Shown piece after piece: positions 1 to 4,299 of a stretch of DNA of 5,636 nucleotides. The stretch is from the NCBI GenBank assembly GCA_900756605.1, contig CAAEKX010000410.1, positions 1-5,636 on the forward strand, given 5' to 3'. Position 1 is the stretch's first letter; each line of letters opens with the position of its first letter. Made by a program: the position numbers and the translations under genes. This DNA comes from Coriobacteriia bacterium (GTDB lineage: Bacteria; Actinomycetota; Coriobacteriia; Coriobacteriales; QAMH01). The notes beneath the pieces were generated by a model. That model had not been told where the DNA came from. It made no database searches and saw nothing but the letters and a program-made list of their open reading frames with translations.

Positions 1-471
1 GATGACGTGCTCTCCAGCGTGAGGCTGCCGCAGCTCGCTGGCACCAGCACCATTGGCGTCGTGGAGGCAAGCCGTGCGCTCACGGGCGCCGAGGCCATGG
101 TCGCCACCTACGTTGCTCCCGTCGTTGCCGTCTATGAGACTGCGGGCGATGCTCAGTCCTCGCGCACCGGCGCGGGCAACGTGACCACCGTCTCCCGCAC
201 GGCCACGAACAACAGCTACGGTACGAACGCTACTCAGGCCAGCGTTCTCTCCGCCATCACCGATAGCATTCTCACGGAGGCATCGCAGGTCAGGATCGCG
301 ACTCCCGTCGCCGATCAGATCTCTGCCTCGGTCCACGCGGCAAACGCTGGAGTCGCCTCACTCACCGGCACTGTGTGCAGCGGCTCCAGCGTCCCCGCAT
401 TCCCGACCTCCATCACCACCAGCATGGCTCCCGTGGCCGTCGTCCCCGCCACCACCCGCCGCGAGGCGTAA
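1..471 (+). CDS. C-terminal part of an unrecognised Ser/Thr/Ala-rich protein
   Basis: The frame is open from base 1 to the TAA at 469-471, so this is the 3' end of a longer gene; the GTG at 7 is probably not the true start. The 156 visible residues are rich in Ala, Thr, Ser and Val and poor in Lys. There is one Cys, in the stretch TVCSGSS, and no obvious membrane segment. Third codon positions are strongly G/C, which supports real coding in this frame and marks it as native-looking compared with the AT-richer module downstream. The composition would suit an extracellular or low-complexity tail, but I recognise no domain and assign no function. The gene ends where the repeat block begins, so it probably marks the left chromosomal border of the accessory region. 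Confidence 0.7.
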   Translation, partial: DDVLSSVRLPQLAGTSTIGVVEASRALTGAEAMVATYVAPVVAVYETAGDAQSSRTGAGNVTTVSRTATNNSYGTNATQASVLSAITDSILTEASQVRIATPVADQISASVHAANAGVASLTGTVCSGSSVPAFPTSITTSMAPVAVVPATTRREA

Positions 472-505
472 GGGGAAAAGCGCACTCGCTTCGCTCGTCT
501 TGCAT

Positions 506-523
506 GCGCGCGCTGACGCGCGC
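506..523. repeat. perfect GC hairpin after the first gene
   Basis: Arms GCGCGCG (506-512) and CGCGCGC (517-523) flank a CTGA loop. It lies 35 bp after the stop of the first gene but has no T-tract on either side, so I do not call it an intrinsic terminator. It could still stall polymerase or be a repeat fragment. Confidence 0.4.
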
Positions 524-542
524 GAAGAGACGGACCGGCATT

Positions 543-780
543 GTCATTTCGAGCGAAGGGACGAAGTGGGCCTCCCTCTGTCATTTCGAGCGAAGGCGTG
601 AGGCGCGTTTCCCATTGTCATTTCGACCGGAGGCGCGAAGCGCCGGAGTGGAGAAATCTCTGCCCGAAATCGTGTGAGATTTCTCGACTGCGCTCACTTC
701 GTTCGCTCCGCTCGAAATGACAGGGGGGCACTTTGCTCCGCTGGAAATGACAGGGAGGGCACCCACTCCGCTCCGCTCGT
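543..780. repeat. GTCATTTCGA-type repeat block, head-to-head array
   Basis: Forward units beginning GTCATTTCGA start at 543, 580 and 617, exactly 37 bp apart. Reverse units ending in CGAAATGAC or GGAAATGAC end at 721 and 751, and a decayed unit lies near 770-780. The inner pair forms a long imperfect palindrome (617-660 against 676-721) around GAGAAATCTC / GAGATTTCTC. Together with the hairpin at 506-523 and the 120-bp repeat that follows, this fills the 455-bp gap between genes. I see no credible protein here. Such elements are common dispersed repeats in some bacteria, and no mobilising enzyme is identifiable from this block. Confidence 0.75.
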
Positions 781-900
781 GGTGTCGCATCTCACTCCGA
801 AATCACTCAGTTTCATGTCCGAGATCGCTCCGGGAAGACCCGGAGATTCGACCACGCGCGCTCGGCGTTTTTGTTAGATGCGAGGGGTAGGGTAGGGAAG
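781..900 (+). repeat. 120-bp dispersed repeat, copy 1
   Basis: First of four homologous copies. Near-terminal inverted repeats are TCGCATCTCAC (785-795) and GTTAGATGCGA (873-883), which pair at 10 of 11 positions. An internal hairpin is CTCCGGG (828-834), AAGA, CCCGGAG (839-845). The invariant GTTAGAT is at 873-879. A G-rich tail of TAGGG units runs to 900. The copy ends 26 bp before the JAMM gene start. No convincing -35/-10 pair is visible in it. Confidence 0.85.
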
Positions 901-926
901 GTAGATCACCGTGGACGGGAGGTGAC

Positions 927-1544
927 ATGGCAAGCTCTACTATCATGGCATCCGTGAAGCATAATGAGCCATTGGTTAAAATCCCAGATGATGATGGCGG
1001 CGGATTCAGCGTGTCACCCATTGTCAACACCAGGGAATACCATGAGGCCTTCGAGCGGATGCCTCTGCCCAGCACTATATCGAATGCCGCATATGAGCAA
1101 GCGGGAAGAATCTTGCAAAAGACGACAGGAAAAAACGAGGAGTACCTAGTCGCAATAGACGCTAAAACGGGAGAACTTGTAGCCGATAACCTAAGTAGAG
1201 AAGGAAAAGCCGGAAGCTCTACGTTTGAAGGCGCGGAGCTCGATGCGTTAAATCTTCATCGAGGAACAGTCATAACGATACACAATCATCCGCACAGTTT
1301 GCCTCCGTCATTTAACGATGTAATAACGGCATCTCAAAACAGGATGATTGCCGGGTCGATTATTTTGGGCCATGACGGTAGCGTGTGGTATATCGCTTGC
1401 GCATCAACAAAAGCGGCGTCAGTACTTAAGAGAGCGTATAATGCACTGAAGGACGCTCATGGAGAAAAGGCAGAGGTCATTGCCCTAAGCAATATGGTAA
1501 AGCGATCGAAGAAGGAGGGTCTGACATGGATGCAGCTAAGATGA
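927..1544 (+). CDS. HNHP-type JAMM/RadC-like metalloprotease-fold protein
   Basis: 205 residues. The ATG at 927 is preceded by GGGAGG (917-922) with a 4-bp gap; a second in-frame ATG at 945 lacks such a site. The central region (about 70-160) carries IHNHP at 118-122, then S128 and D131, giving His-x-His-x6-Ser-x2-Asp. Canonical JAMM motifs have x7, but one-shorter HNHP versions occur in phage-associated and polymorphic-toxin JAB-like proteins. H119, H121 and D131 are the likely zinc ligands; the catalytic Glu would lie upstream, near E71-E72 or E83, and I cannot fix it. Family knowledge suggests an isopeptidase or peptidase activity; the substrate is unknown. No signal peptide is seen. The C-terminal 45 residues are basic and helical in character. 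Its 3' end overlaps a small acidic gene by 19 bp. Two counted 60-base lines give 45-47% GC, against 63% in a line of the first gene, so it looks transferred. Confidence 0.75.
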   Translation: MASSTIMASVKHNEPLVKIPDDDGGGFSVSPIVNTREYHEAFERMPLPSTISNAAYEQAGRILQKTTGKNEEYLVAIDAKTGELVADNLSREGKAGSSTFEGAELDALNLHRGTVITIHNHPHSLPPSFNDVITASQNRMIAGSIILGHDGSVWYIACASTKAASVLKRAYNALKDAHGEKAEVIALSNMVKRSKKEGLTWMQLR

Positions 1545-1693
1545 ATCAAACTGATTTATGGGCTATTGACGATACCAATCCATATAGCCTTCTTGATGTC
1601 GATGACATTGTGCTGTCCCAAGAAGACGAAAGAAAGCTCGCTAAGGCGTTCGAAGATAACGCAAATCCAGCCAAGTCCGCTTCAGTAGCATAA
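1526..1693 (+). CDS. small acidic protein overlapping the JAMM gene
   Basis: 55 residues, ATG at 1526 to TAA at 1691-1693. A strong AGGAGG (1513-1518) lies 7 bp before the start, inside the JAMM gene's 3' end, and the genes overlap by 19 bp, so expression is very likely coupled. A second Met at residue 6 is a possible alternative start. The protein has 12 Asp/Glu against 5 Lys/Arg, clustered in the middle (LLDVDDIVL at 22-30, QEDER at 32-36), with no Cys, membrane segment or DNA-binding motif. I do not recognise the family. The strong ribosome site, coupling and matched base composition argue it is real. Inference: it partners the JAMM protein, as an inhibitor or immunity/antitoxin peptide, or as an adaptor. 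Nothing in the sequence decides between these. Confidence 0.7.
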   Translation: MDAAKMNQTDLWAIDDTNPYSLLDVDDIVLSQEDERKLAKAFEDNANPAKSASVA

Positions 1694-1696
1694 ACG

Positions 1697-1720
1697 GGAC
1701 AATGGACAGGTCATTTGTCC
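1697..1720 (+). terminator. weak hairpin after the JAMM operon
   Basis: GGACAA (1697-1702) pairs with TTGTCC (1715-1720) just after the acidic gene's stop, with a partly paired interior (GA/TC). There is no T-run after it, so it is at best a weak or factor-assisted terminator. Confidence 0.3.
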
Positions 1721-1742
1721 TACTCGCATAATGCCCCTTGTT

Positions 1743-1874
1743 GCCATTTCGAGCGAAGCGAACGGGGTGAGCGCAGTCGAGAAATCTCGCGTACTGGAGA
1801 TTCCTCCGCTACGGCGCTACGCGCCTCCGGTCGGAATGACAAAGCGGAAGCGTACGTCCTTCGGTCGGAATGAC
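1743..1874. repeat. GTCATTTCGA/GTCATTCCGA palindromic repeat
   Basis: A left arm starting GCCATTTCGAGCGAAGCG and ending GAAATCTC (1743-1788) faces a right arm starting GAGATTCCTCCG and ending GGTCGGAATGAC (1797-1840), with an 8-bp spacer. A further short unit, TCGGTCGGAATGAC, is at 1861-1874. The left arm is the ATTTCGA type and the right arm the ATTCCGA type, so the palindrome is a mosaic of two subfamilies. It lies just beyond the 3' end of the GIY-YIG gene. Confidence 0.7.
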
Positions 1875-1881
1875 AATGGGA

Positions 1882-2166
1882 CTAAGGCTCGATTTCCTCC
1901 CAGGTCGCGTTTTTGGCGTTGATGAGAGCCTCCTTCTTGGCCCTGTTCCACCTTTTGAGCTGCTTTTCGTGGCGGATCGCATCTTCCACCTGTGCATACT
2001 CCTCGACATATACGAGCTTGGTCACGTTGTAGCGGTCTGTGAAGCCGGGAATCGCGTGTGTCTTGTGTTCGTGCAATCTGCGGGCGATATCGTTGGTCAC
2101 GCCAATGTAGAGGACGCTCTGCAGCGTGTTCGTGAGGATGTAGACGTAATACCTGCGCGGGGTCAT
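1882..2166 (-). CDS. stand-alone GIY-YIG nuclease-family protein
   Basis: 94 residues, start ATG at 2166-2164 on the minus strand. The start is chosen because AAGGAG (plus-strand 2171-2176) lies 4 bp upstream and the GIY-YIG domain begins at residue 6; longer in-frame versions would translate through repeat copy 2. Motifs in order: YVYIL (7-11) and LYIGVT (19-24) form the GIY and YIG strands, the R29-R30 pair supplies the conserved Arg, and HEKQLKRW (66-73) carries E67, the expected metal-binding Glu. Length and layout match the small YhbQ/UPF0213-like group, which has no extra DNA-recognition domain. These cut DNA with a divalent metal; the biological role of the small forms is poorly known. 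It is the only complete gene on the minus strand and lies between a palindromic repeat and repeat copy 2, suggesting a tie to repeat mobility or repair. That last point is inference. Confidence 0.85.
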   Translation of the reverse strand: MTPRRYYVYILTNTLQSVLYIGVTNDIARRLHEHKTHAIPGFTDRYNVTKLVYVEEYAQVEDAIRHEKQLKRWNRAKKEALINAKNATWEEIEP

Positions 2167-2258
2167 GCCGCTCCTTGCGATAGAGGGCCGTTGCTGCTTC
2201 GATCCGGCTGAGAGAGGCCAACCTGTACTCGAGGATAGCGGACGGTGTAACTGATGAC

Positions 2259-2378
2259 TAGACGCCAAATCAATCCGAACTTTGTCGGCTTCATGTCCGA
2301 GGTCGCTCCGGGAAGATCCGGAGATTCGACCACGTGCGCTCGGCGATTCTGTTAGATGCGAGGGGTAGAGTAGGGAAG
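2259..2378 (+). repeat. 120-bp dispersed repeat, copy 2 (5' part diverged)
   Basis: From CCGA at 2275 onward it aligns without gaps to copy 1. The first 16 bases are diverged and the left inverted-repeat arm is degenerate. The inner hairpin is CTCCGGG (2306-2312), AAGA, TCCGGAG (2317-2323): one C-to-T change leaves a G-U pair in plus-strand RNA. GTTAGAT is at 2351-2357. Unlike the other copies it has no GTCATTTCGA units directly in front. It stops 6 bp before the open frame of the toxin remnant. Confidence 0.8.
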
Positions 2379-2384
2379 CGTTGA

Positions 2385-2624
2385 CGAGACGGTCAGCCGA
2401 CAGACATTTACGGAAGGTGGATTTCTTCTGCCATCCATGCACGTTGTCTCAAAAGCCAGAATGATGTATCTTATAAGACACAGTTAGGTCAAAGAAGCTC
2501 ATTTACTATCGAAAAAGAAGAGCTTCTCTTACTGCTTGTTGGCGGCGACAAGTCAACTCAGGATGCGGACATACGGAAGGCGAAGGAGCTGTCACGGCTT
2601 TGGAGGGATAAAGATGAAGCTTGA
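2385..2624 (+). pseudogene. 5'-truncated RelE/Gp49-like (HigB-type) toxin remnant
   Basis: The frame opens after a TGA at 2382-2384 and ends at TGA 2622-2624, with no good start codon or ribosome site. The C-terminal part is clear: SFTIEKEELLLLL followed by VGGDKSTQ and DADIRKAKEL. This matches the phage Gp49-like / RelE-superfamily addiction-module toxins, which usually have about 95-105 residues and end in a LLL-GGDKSTQ block. Upstream of about 2490 the resemblance fades: the expected G-x-GYR-x-Y-F stretch appears only as a degenerate GQRSSF, and the N-terminal helices are missing, their place taken by repeat copy 2. The active RNase is therefore probably lost. It overlaps the antitoxin start by 11 bp, the normal toxin-first order of this family. 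Confidence 0.7.
2444..2472 (+). promoter_or_regulatory. possible promoter inside the toxin remnant
   Basis: TTGTCT (2444-2449) and TATCTT (2467-2472) are separated by 17 bp, each matching 4 of 6 sigma-70 consensus bases. TTATAA (2471-2476) is an alternative -10. It could drive the antitoxin now that the toxin's own 5' region is gone, but it may be chance in a low-GC stretch. Confidence 0.25.
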
Positions 2625-2901
2625 GACAAGCGTATGGGACGCGAGTGAGTATCTCGAAAGCGAAGAAGACATCGCTGCGTACCTGACCGCAATCATGGAA
2701 GAGGGTGACCCCGCCCTTCTGCAAGCGGCGCTCGGCGACATCGCCAAGGCGCGGGGGATGACCGAGATTGCGAGAGAGGCCAACGTGGGTCGCGAAAGCT
2801 TGTACAAGTCCCTTTCCGAAACCGGCAACCCATCTTTTCGGACCATCGCCAAGGTCGCGGCATCGCTGGGCCTGGAAATCGCCTTTAAACCCGCTCCCTA
2901 A
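2614..2901 (+). CDS. XRE-type addiction-module antidote protein
   Basis: 95 residues, ATG at 2614 with GGAGG (2602-2606) 7 bp upstream. The frame is open further 5', but those starts lack ribosome sites and fall in the overlapping toxin frame. The N-terminal half has the family pattern WDASEYL (8-14), AAYL (21-24), EEGDPALLQAALGDIAKARG (29-48). A helix-turn-helix follows: GMTEIAREANVG (48-59) and ESLYKSLSE (61-69), then GNPSF (71-75) and a C-terminal LGLEI. This is the HI1420-like antidote family that neutralises Gp49/HigB-type toxins and represses its own operon; length is full. All expected elements are present, so it may still fold and bind DNA. With the adjoining toxin broken it is an orphan antitoxin, which could survive as an anti-addiction gene against a related system elsewhere. 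Confidence 0.85.
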   Translation: MKLETSVWDASEYLESEEDIAAYLTAIMEEGDPALLQAALGDIAKARGMTEIAREANVGRESLYKSLSETGNPSFRTIAKVAASLGLEIAFKPAP

Positions 2902-2920
2902 GATTCGAAATGAAGGGCGG

Positions 2921-2967
2921 GATTTCTCGACTCCGCTCGCTTCGTTCGCTTCACTCGAAATGGCAGG
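2921..2967. repeat. GTCATTTCGA-type repeat, single reverse arm
   Basis: GATTTCTCGACTCCGCTCGC begins a single arm that ends in CGAAATGGC. It lies after the antitoxin stop and leads, through a degenerate unit ending CGCCCGTGGTGTCG, into repeat copy 3. The 290-bp gap between the antitoxin and higB holds only this arm, copy 3 and the higBA promoter region. Confidence 0.65.
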
Positions 2968-2992
2968 GACCCGCTTCGGTCGCTTCGCCCGT

Positions 2993-3112
2993 GGTGTCGT
3001 ACCTCACTCCGAAATCATTTGGCTTCATATCCGAAACCGCTCCGGGAAGACCCGGCGATTTGACTACGCGCGCTCGGCGAATTTGTTAGATCCGAGGCGT
3101 AGGGTAGAGGAG
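2993..3112 (+). repeat. 120-bp dispersed repeat, copy 3
   Basis: It aligns to copy 1 without gaps up to and beyond GTTAGAT (3085-3091), again 92 bp from the copy start. It is the most diverged copy through the middle (CTTCATATCC, GATTTGACTAC). The inner hairpin is CTCCGGG (3040-3046), AAGA, CCCGGCG (3051-3057), with one mismatch near the stem base. The terminal arms have changed independently of each other, so they give no covariation support for a long stem. Confidence 0.8.
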
Positions 3113-3149
3113 AAGGCGGGCGACAGCCTCCTTGCTATTACTTCCGTAA

Positions 3150-3169
3150 GGCGGTAGTATACTTCTGCC
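3150..3169 (+). promoter_or_regulatory. higBA promoter -10 box within an imperfect palindrome
   Basis: GGCGGTAGTA (3150-3159) and TACTTCTGCC (3160-3169) are inverted repeats matching at 8 of 10 positions, centred on a perfect AGTATACT. A -10-like TATACT lies at 3158-3163, 28 bp before higB. The -35 is poor. HigA-type antitoxins usually bind palindromes over their own promoter, so this is the expected autoregulatory operator. Confidence 0.5.
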
Positions 3170-3191
3170 GCAAAGAACTATTGGAGTACAT

Positions 3192-3479
3192 ATGCGGTTT
3201 GCAGACGAGGATATCGCGCTGTTCTGGAGCAATCCGACGCTCATTCTCCCCAGACGCGTTCCTCCGCAGTTGCGAAGGACCCTCTACCGCAAGCTGCAGA
3301 TCCTTGATGCGGCACATGTTCTAAATGATTTACGGGTTCCGCCGGGAAACAGACTCGAGAAGCTCAAGGGAACGCGTGCAGGGCAGTATAGTATTCGGGT
3401 TAATGACCAGTGGCGATTGTGCTTCTCGTGGCACAACGGCGAGGCGATTGGGGTTGAGTTTTGTGACTACCATTCATGA
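3192..3479 (+). CDS. higB: HigB toxin (RelE superfamily mRNA endonuclease)
   Basis: 95 residues, ATG at 3192 with GGAG (3183-3186) 5 bp upstream. Conserved HigB blocks are intact: KLQILDAA (34-41), DLRVPPGNRLEKLKG (46-60), GQYSIRVNDQWRLCF (64-78) and DYH (92-94). Full length and all basic residues of the RelE-fold active face (R48, R54, K57, K59, R69, R75) are present, so it should be an active ribosome-dependent mRNA interferase in the cytoplasm. The N-terminus (RFADEDIALFWSN) is less conserved, as usual. It overlaps higA by 17 bp in another frame, giving the toxin-first order of higBA loci. The palindrome over its -10 box suggests repression by HigA. Confidence 0.92.
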   Translation: MRFADEDIALFWSNPTLILPRRVPPQLRRTLYRKLQILDAAHVLNDLRVPPGNRLEKLKGTRAGQYSIRVNDQWRLCFSWHNGEAIGVEFCDYHS

Positions 3480-3750
3480 CTACGTCTCCGCTCCGGGCGA
3501 AATCCTGCTCGAGGAGTTCCTTAAGCCGATGGGCATCACCCAATATCGCCTGGCAAAGGCCATTGGCAAGCCGCAATCAGCAATCTGCGATATCGTCCAG
3601 GGCAGACGCTCCATCACCGTCGAGATGGCGACACTGCTGGGACAGGCCCTTGGCACGAGTGCAGAGTTTTGGCTCAACCTCGAGATGACTTACCAGCTCA
3701 AGACATTCGATGCCTCAAAGCTTCCGCAGGTCGAAAGCCTGGTGGGGTAG
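3463..3750 (+). CDS. higA: HigA antitoxin (XRE family)
   Basis: 95 residues from a GTG at 3463, overlapping the higB end by 17 bp. I prefer this GTG because it gives the usual length and places PGEILLEEFL (11-20) near the N-terminus; the ATG at 3476 is out of frame. The upstream ribosome site is weak (GGGG at 3450-3453), fitting translational coupling. The XRE helix-turn-helix is about residues 25-60 (ITQYRLAKAIG, then SAICDIVQGRRSI), followed by the diagnostic GTSAEFWLNLE (64-74) and a Tyr/Leu tail. It should neutralise HigB and repress the operon. The C-terminal extension after residue 80 is ordinary for the family. The gene ends at TAG 3748-3750, right before a repeat block. Confidence 0.92.
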   Translation: MTTIHDYVSAPGEILLEEFLKPMGITQYRLAKAIGKPQSAICDIVQGRRSITVEMATLLGQALGTSAEFWLNLEMTYQLKTFDASKLPQVESLVG

Positions 3751-3765
3751 GAGATAGAAGCGTTT

Positions 3766-3836
3766 CGCTTCGCTCGAAATGACGGGGAGGGGCCTACTTT
3801 GCCCCGCTCGAAATGATGGGGGCCTGCCCCCCCCCG
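3766..3836. repeat. GTCATTTCGA-type reverse units plus C-run
   Basis: Two reverse units end in CTCGAAATGAC (3772-3782) and CTCGAAATGAT (3808-3818). They are followed by a hairpin GGGGGC-CT-GCCCCC (3818-3831) that merges into nine consecutive Cs (3827-3835). Repeat copy 4 starts directly after. No gene is visible between higA and the 4021 gene: the 270 bp are repeat plus promoter. Confidence 0.65.
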
Positions 3837-3956
3837 CGTGTCGCATCTCACTCCGAAATCACTCAGTTTCATGTCCGAAATCGCTCCGGGAAGACCCGGA
3901 GATTCGACCACACGCGCTCGGCGATTCTGTTAGATGCGAGGGTAGGGTAGGAGAGG
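3837..3956 (+). repeat. 120-bp dispersed repeat, copy 4
   Basis: Nearly identical to copy 1. Terminal arms are TCGCATCTCAC (3841-3851) and GTTAGATGCGA (3929-3939), and the inner hairpin is CTCCGGG (3884-3890), AAGA, CCCGGAG (3895-3901). GTTAGAT is again 92 bp from the copy start. The tail has one G fewer. It is followed at once by the AT-rich promoter of the 4021 operon. Confidence 0.85.
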
Positions 3957-3978
3957 TCAGTTTCTTCAGCTCGTAATC

Positions 3979-4004
3979 TAATAAAGTAGTATAATAAAGT
4001 AGTA
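3979..4004 (+). promoter_or_regulatory. 13-bp perfect tandem repeat with -10 box (probable operator/promoter)
   Basis: TAATAAAGTAGTA occurs twice in direct succession (3979-3991, 3992-4004). A consensus TATAAT (3990-3995) straddles the junction, 25 bp before the ATG at 4021. No good -35 lies at 16-18 bp spacing. Tandem operators are typical for ribbon-helix-helix antitoxins, and the second gene of this operon is such a protein. Confidence 0.6.
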
Positions 4005-4020
4005 GAAAATAGAGGAACCC

Positions 4021-4299
4021 ATGGACGCTTTGGAGATTCATCCTCGTGTGTTTGCACGTCATCCTGAACTCTCCAAAGAGGATGTCGTCGCCGCATGGAG
4101 CAACGTATATTACGAGGCAGTACGACCGGATAGCCCGAACTTTCCGGAATACCTGTGGATTGGGAGAGATGCACATCAGCGCGACATTGAAATGGTTGGC
4201 GTGAGGACGGAGACGGGATGGCTTGTCTATCATGCGAACACGCCGCTGTCCAGACGAACGCGTGTCGAGGTTGAGAAGGCGAGGAGGCGCGGGCGATGA
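4021..4299 (+). CDS. probable type II toxin, BrnT-like layout
   Basis: 92 residues, ATG at 4021 with AGAGGA (4011-4016) just upstream. Features: RHPELS (13-18) and DVVAAW (21-26) near the N-terminus; strands EYLWIGRD (43-50), RDIEMVGVRT (54-63) and GWLVYHANTP (66-75); and a strongly basic tail (SRRTRVEVEKARRRGR, 77-92). The order helix, G-x-D, R-x-I-E-x-V strand, final strand then basic helix recalls BrnT and other RelE-fold toxins, but sequence identity to BrnT is not obvious and DUF4258-like proteins are an alternative. The call as a toxin rests mainly on context: a small basic protein, an ATGA overlap with a ribbon-helix-helix gene, and neighbouring toxin-antitoxin pairs. H71, R54 and the basic tail are candidate functional residues. 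Expected role: growth-inhibiting RNase, not proven. Confidence 0.6.
   Translation: MDALEIHPRVFARHPELSKEDVVAAWSNVYYEAVRPDSPNFPEYLWIGRDAHQRDIEMVGVRTETGWLVYHANTPLSRRTRVEVEKARRRGR

Noticed and set aside
543..780. CRISPR array
   Set aside because: Although three units are 37 bp apart, units are not separated by unique spacers of even length, they invert midway, and no cas gene is present.
781..900. The 120-bp repeat as a promoter for the modules
   Set aside because: No copy holds a convincing -35/-10 pair at proper spacing; three modules have better promoter candidates after or away from the repeat.
803..1075. Minus-strand reading frame through repeat copy 1 giving a peptide with SARGRISGSSRSDLGHETE, which recurs in copies 2 and 4
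   Set aside because: The same peptide appears because the DNA repeat is conserved. The frames have unrelated 5' extensions that run antisense through real genes, and no ribosome site, so they are repeat-derived shadows.
1882..2442. A 186-residue version of the GIY-YIG gene starting at 2442
   Set aside because: Its first 92 residues translate the antisense of repeat copy 2 and have no domain; AAGGAG right before the ATG at 2166 supports the 94-residue form.
2536..2901. A longer 121-residue antitoxin starting at 2536
   Set aside because: The extra 26 residues overlap the toxin frame and no family member has them; GGAGG fits the ATG at 2614.
3325..3750. A 141-residue HigA starting at 3325
   Set aside because: The extra residues overlap conserved higB coding; GTG 3463 gives normal HigA length.
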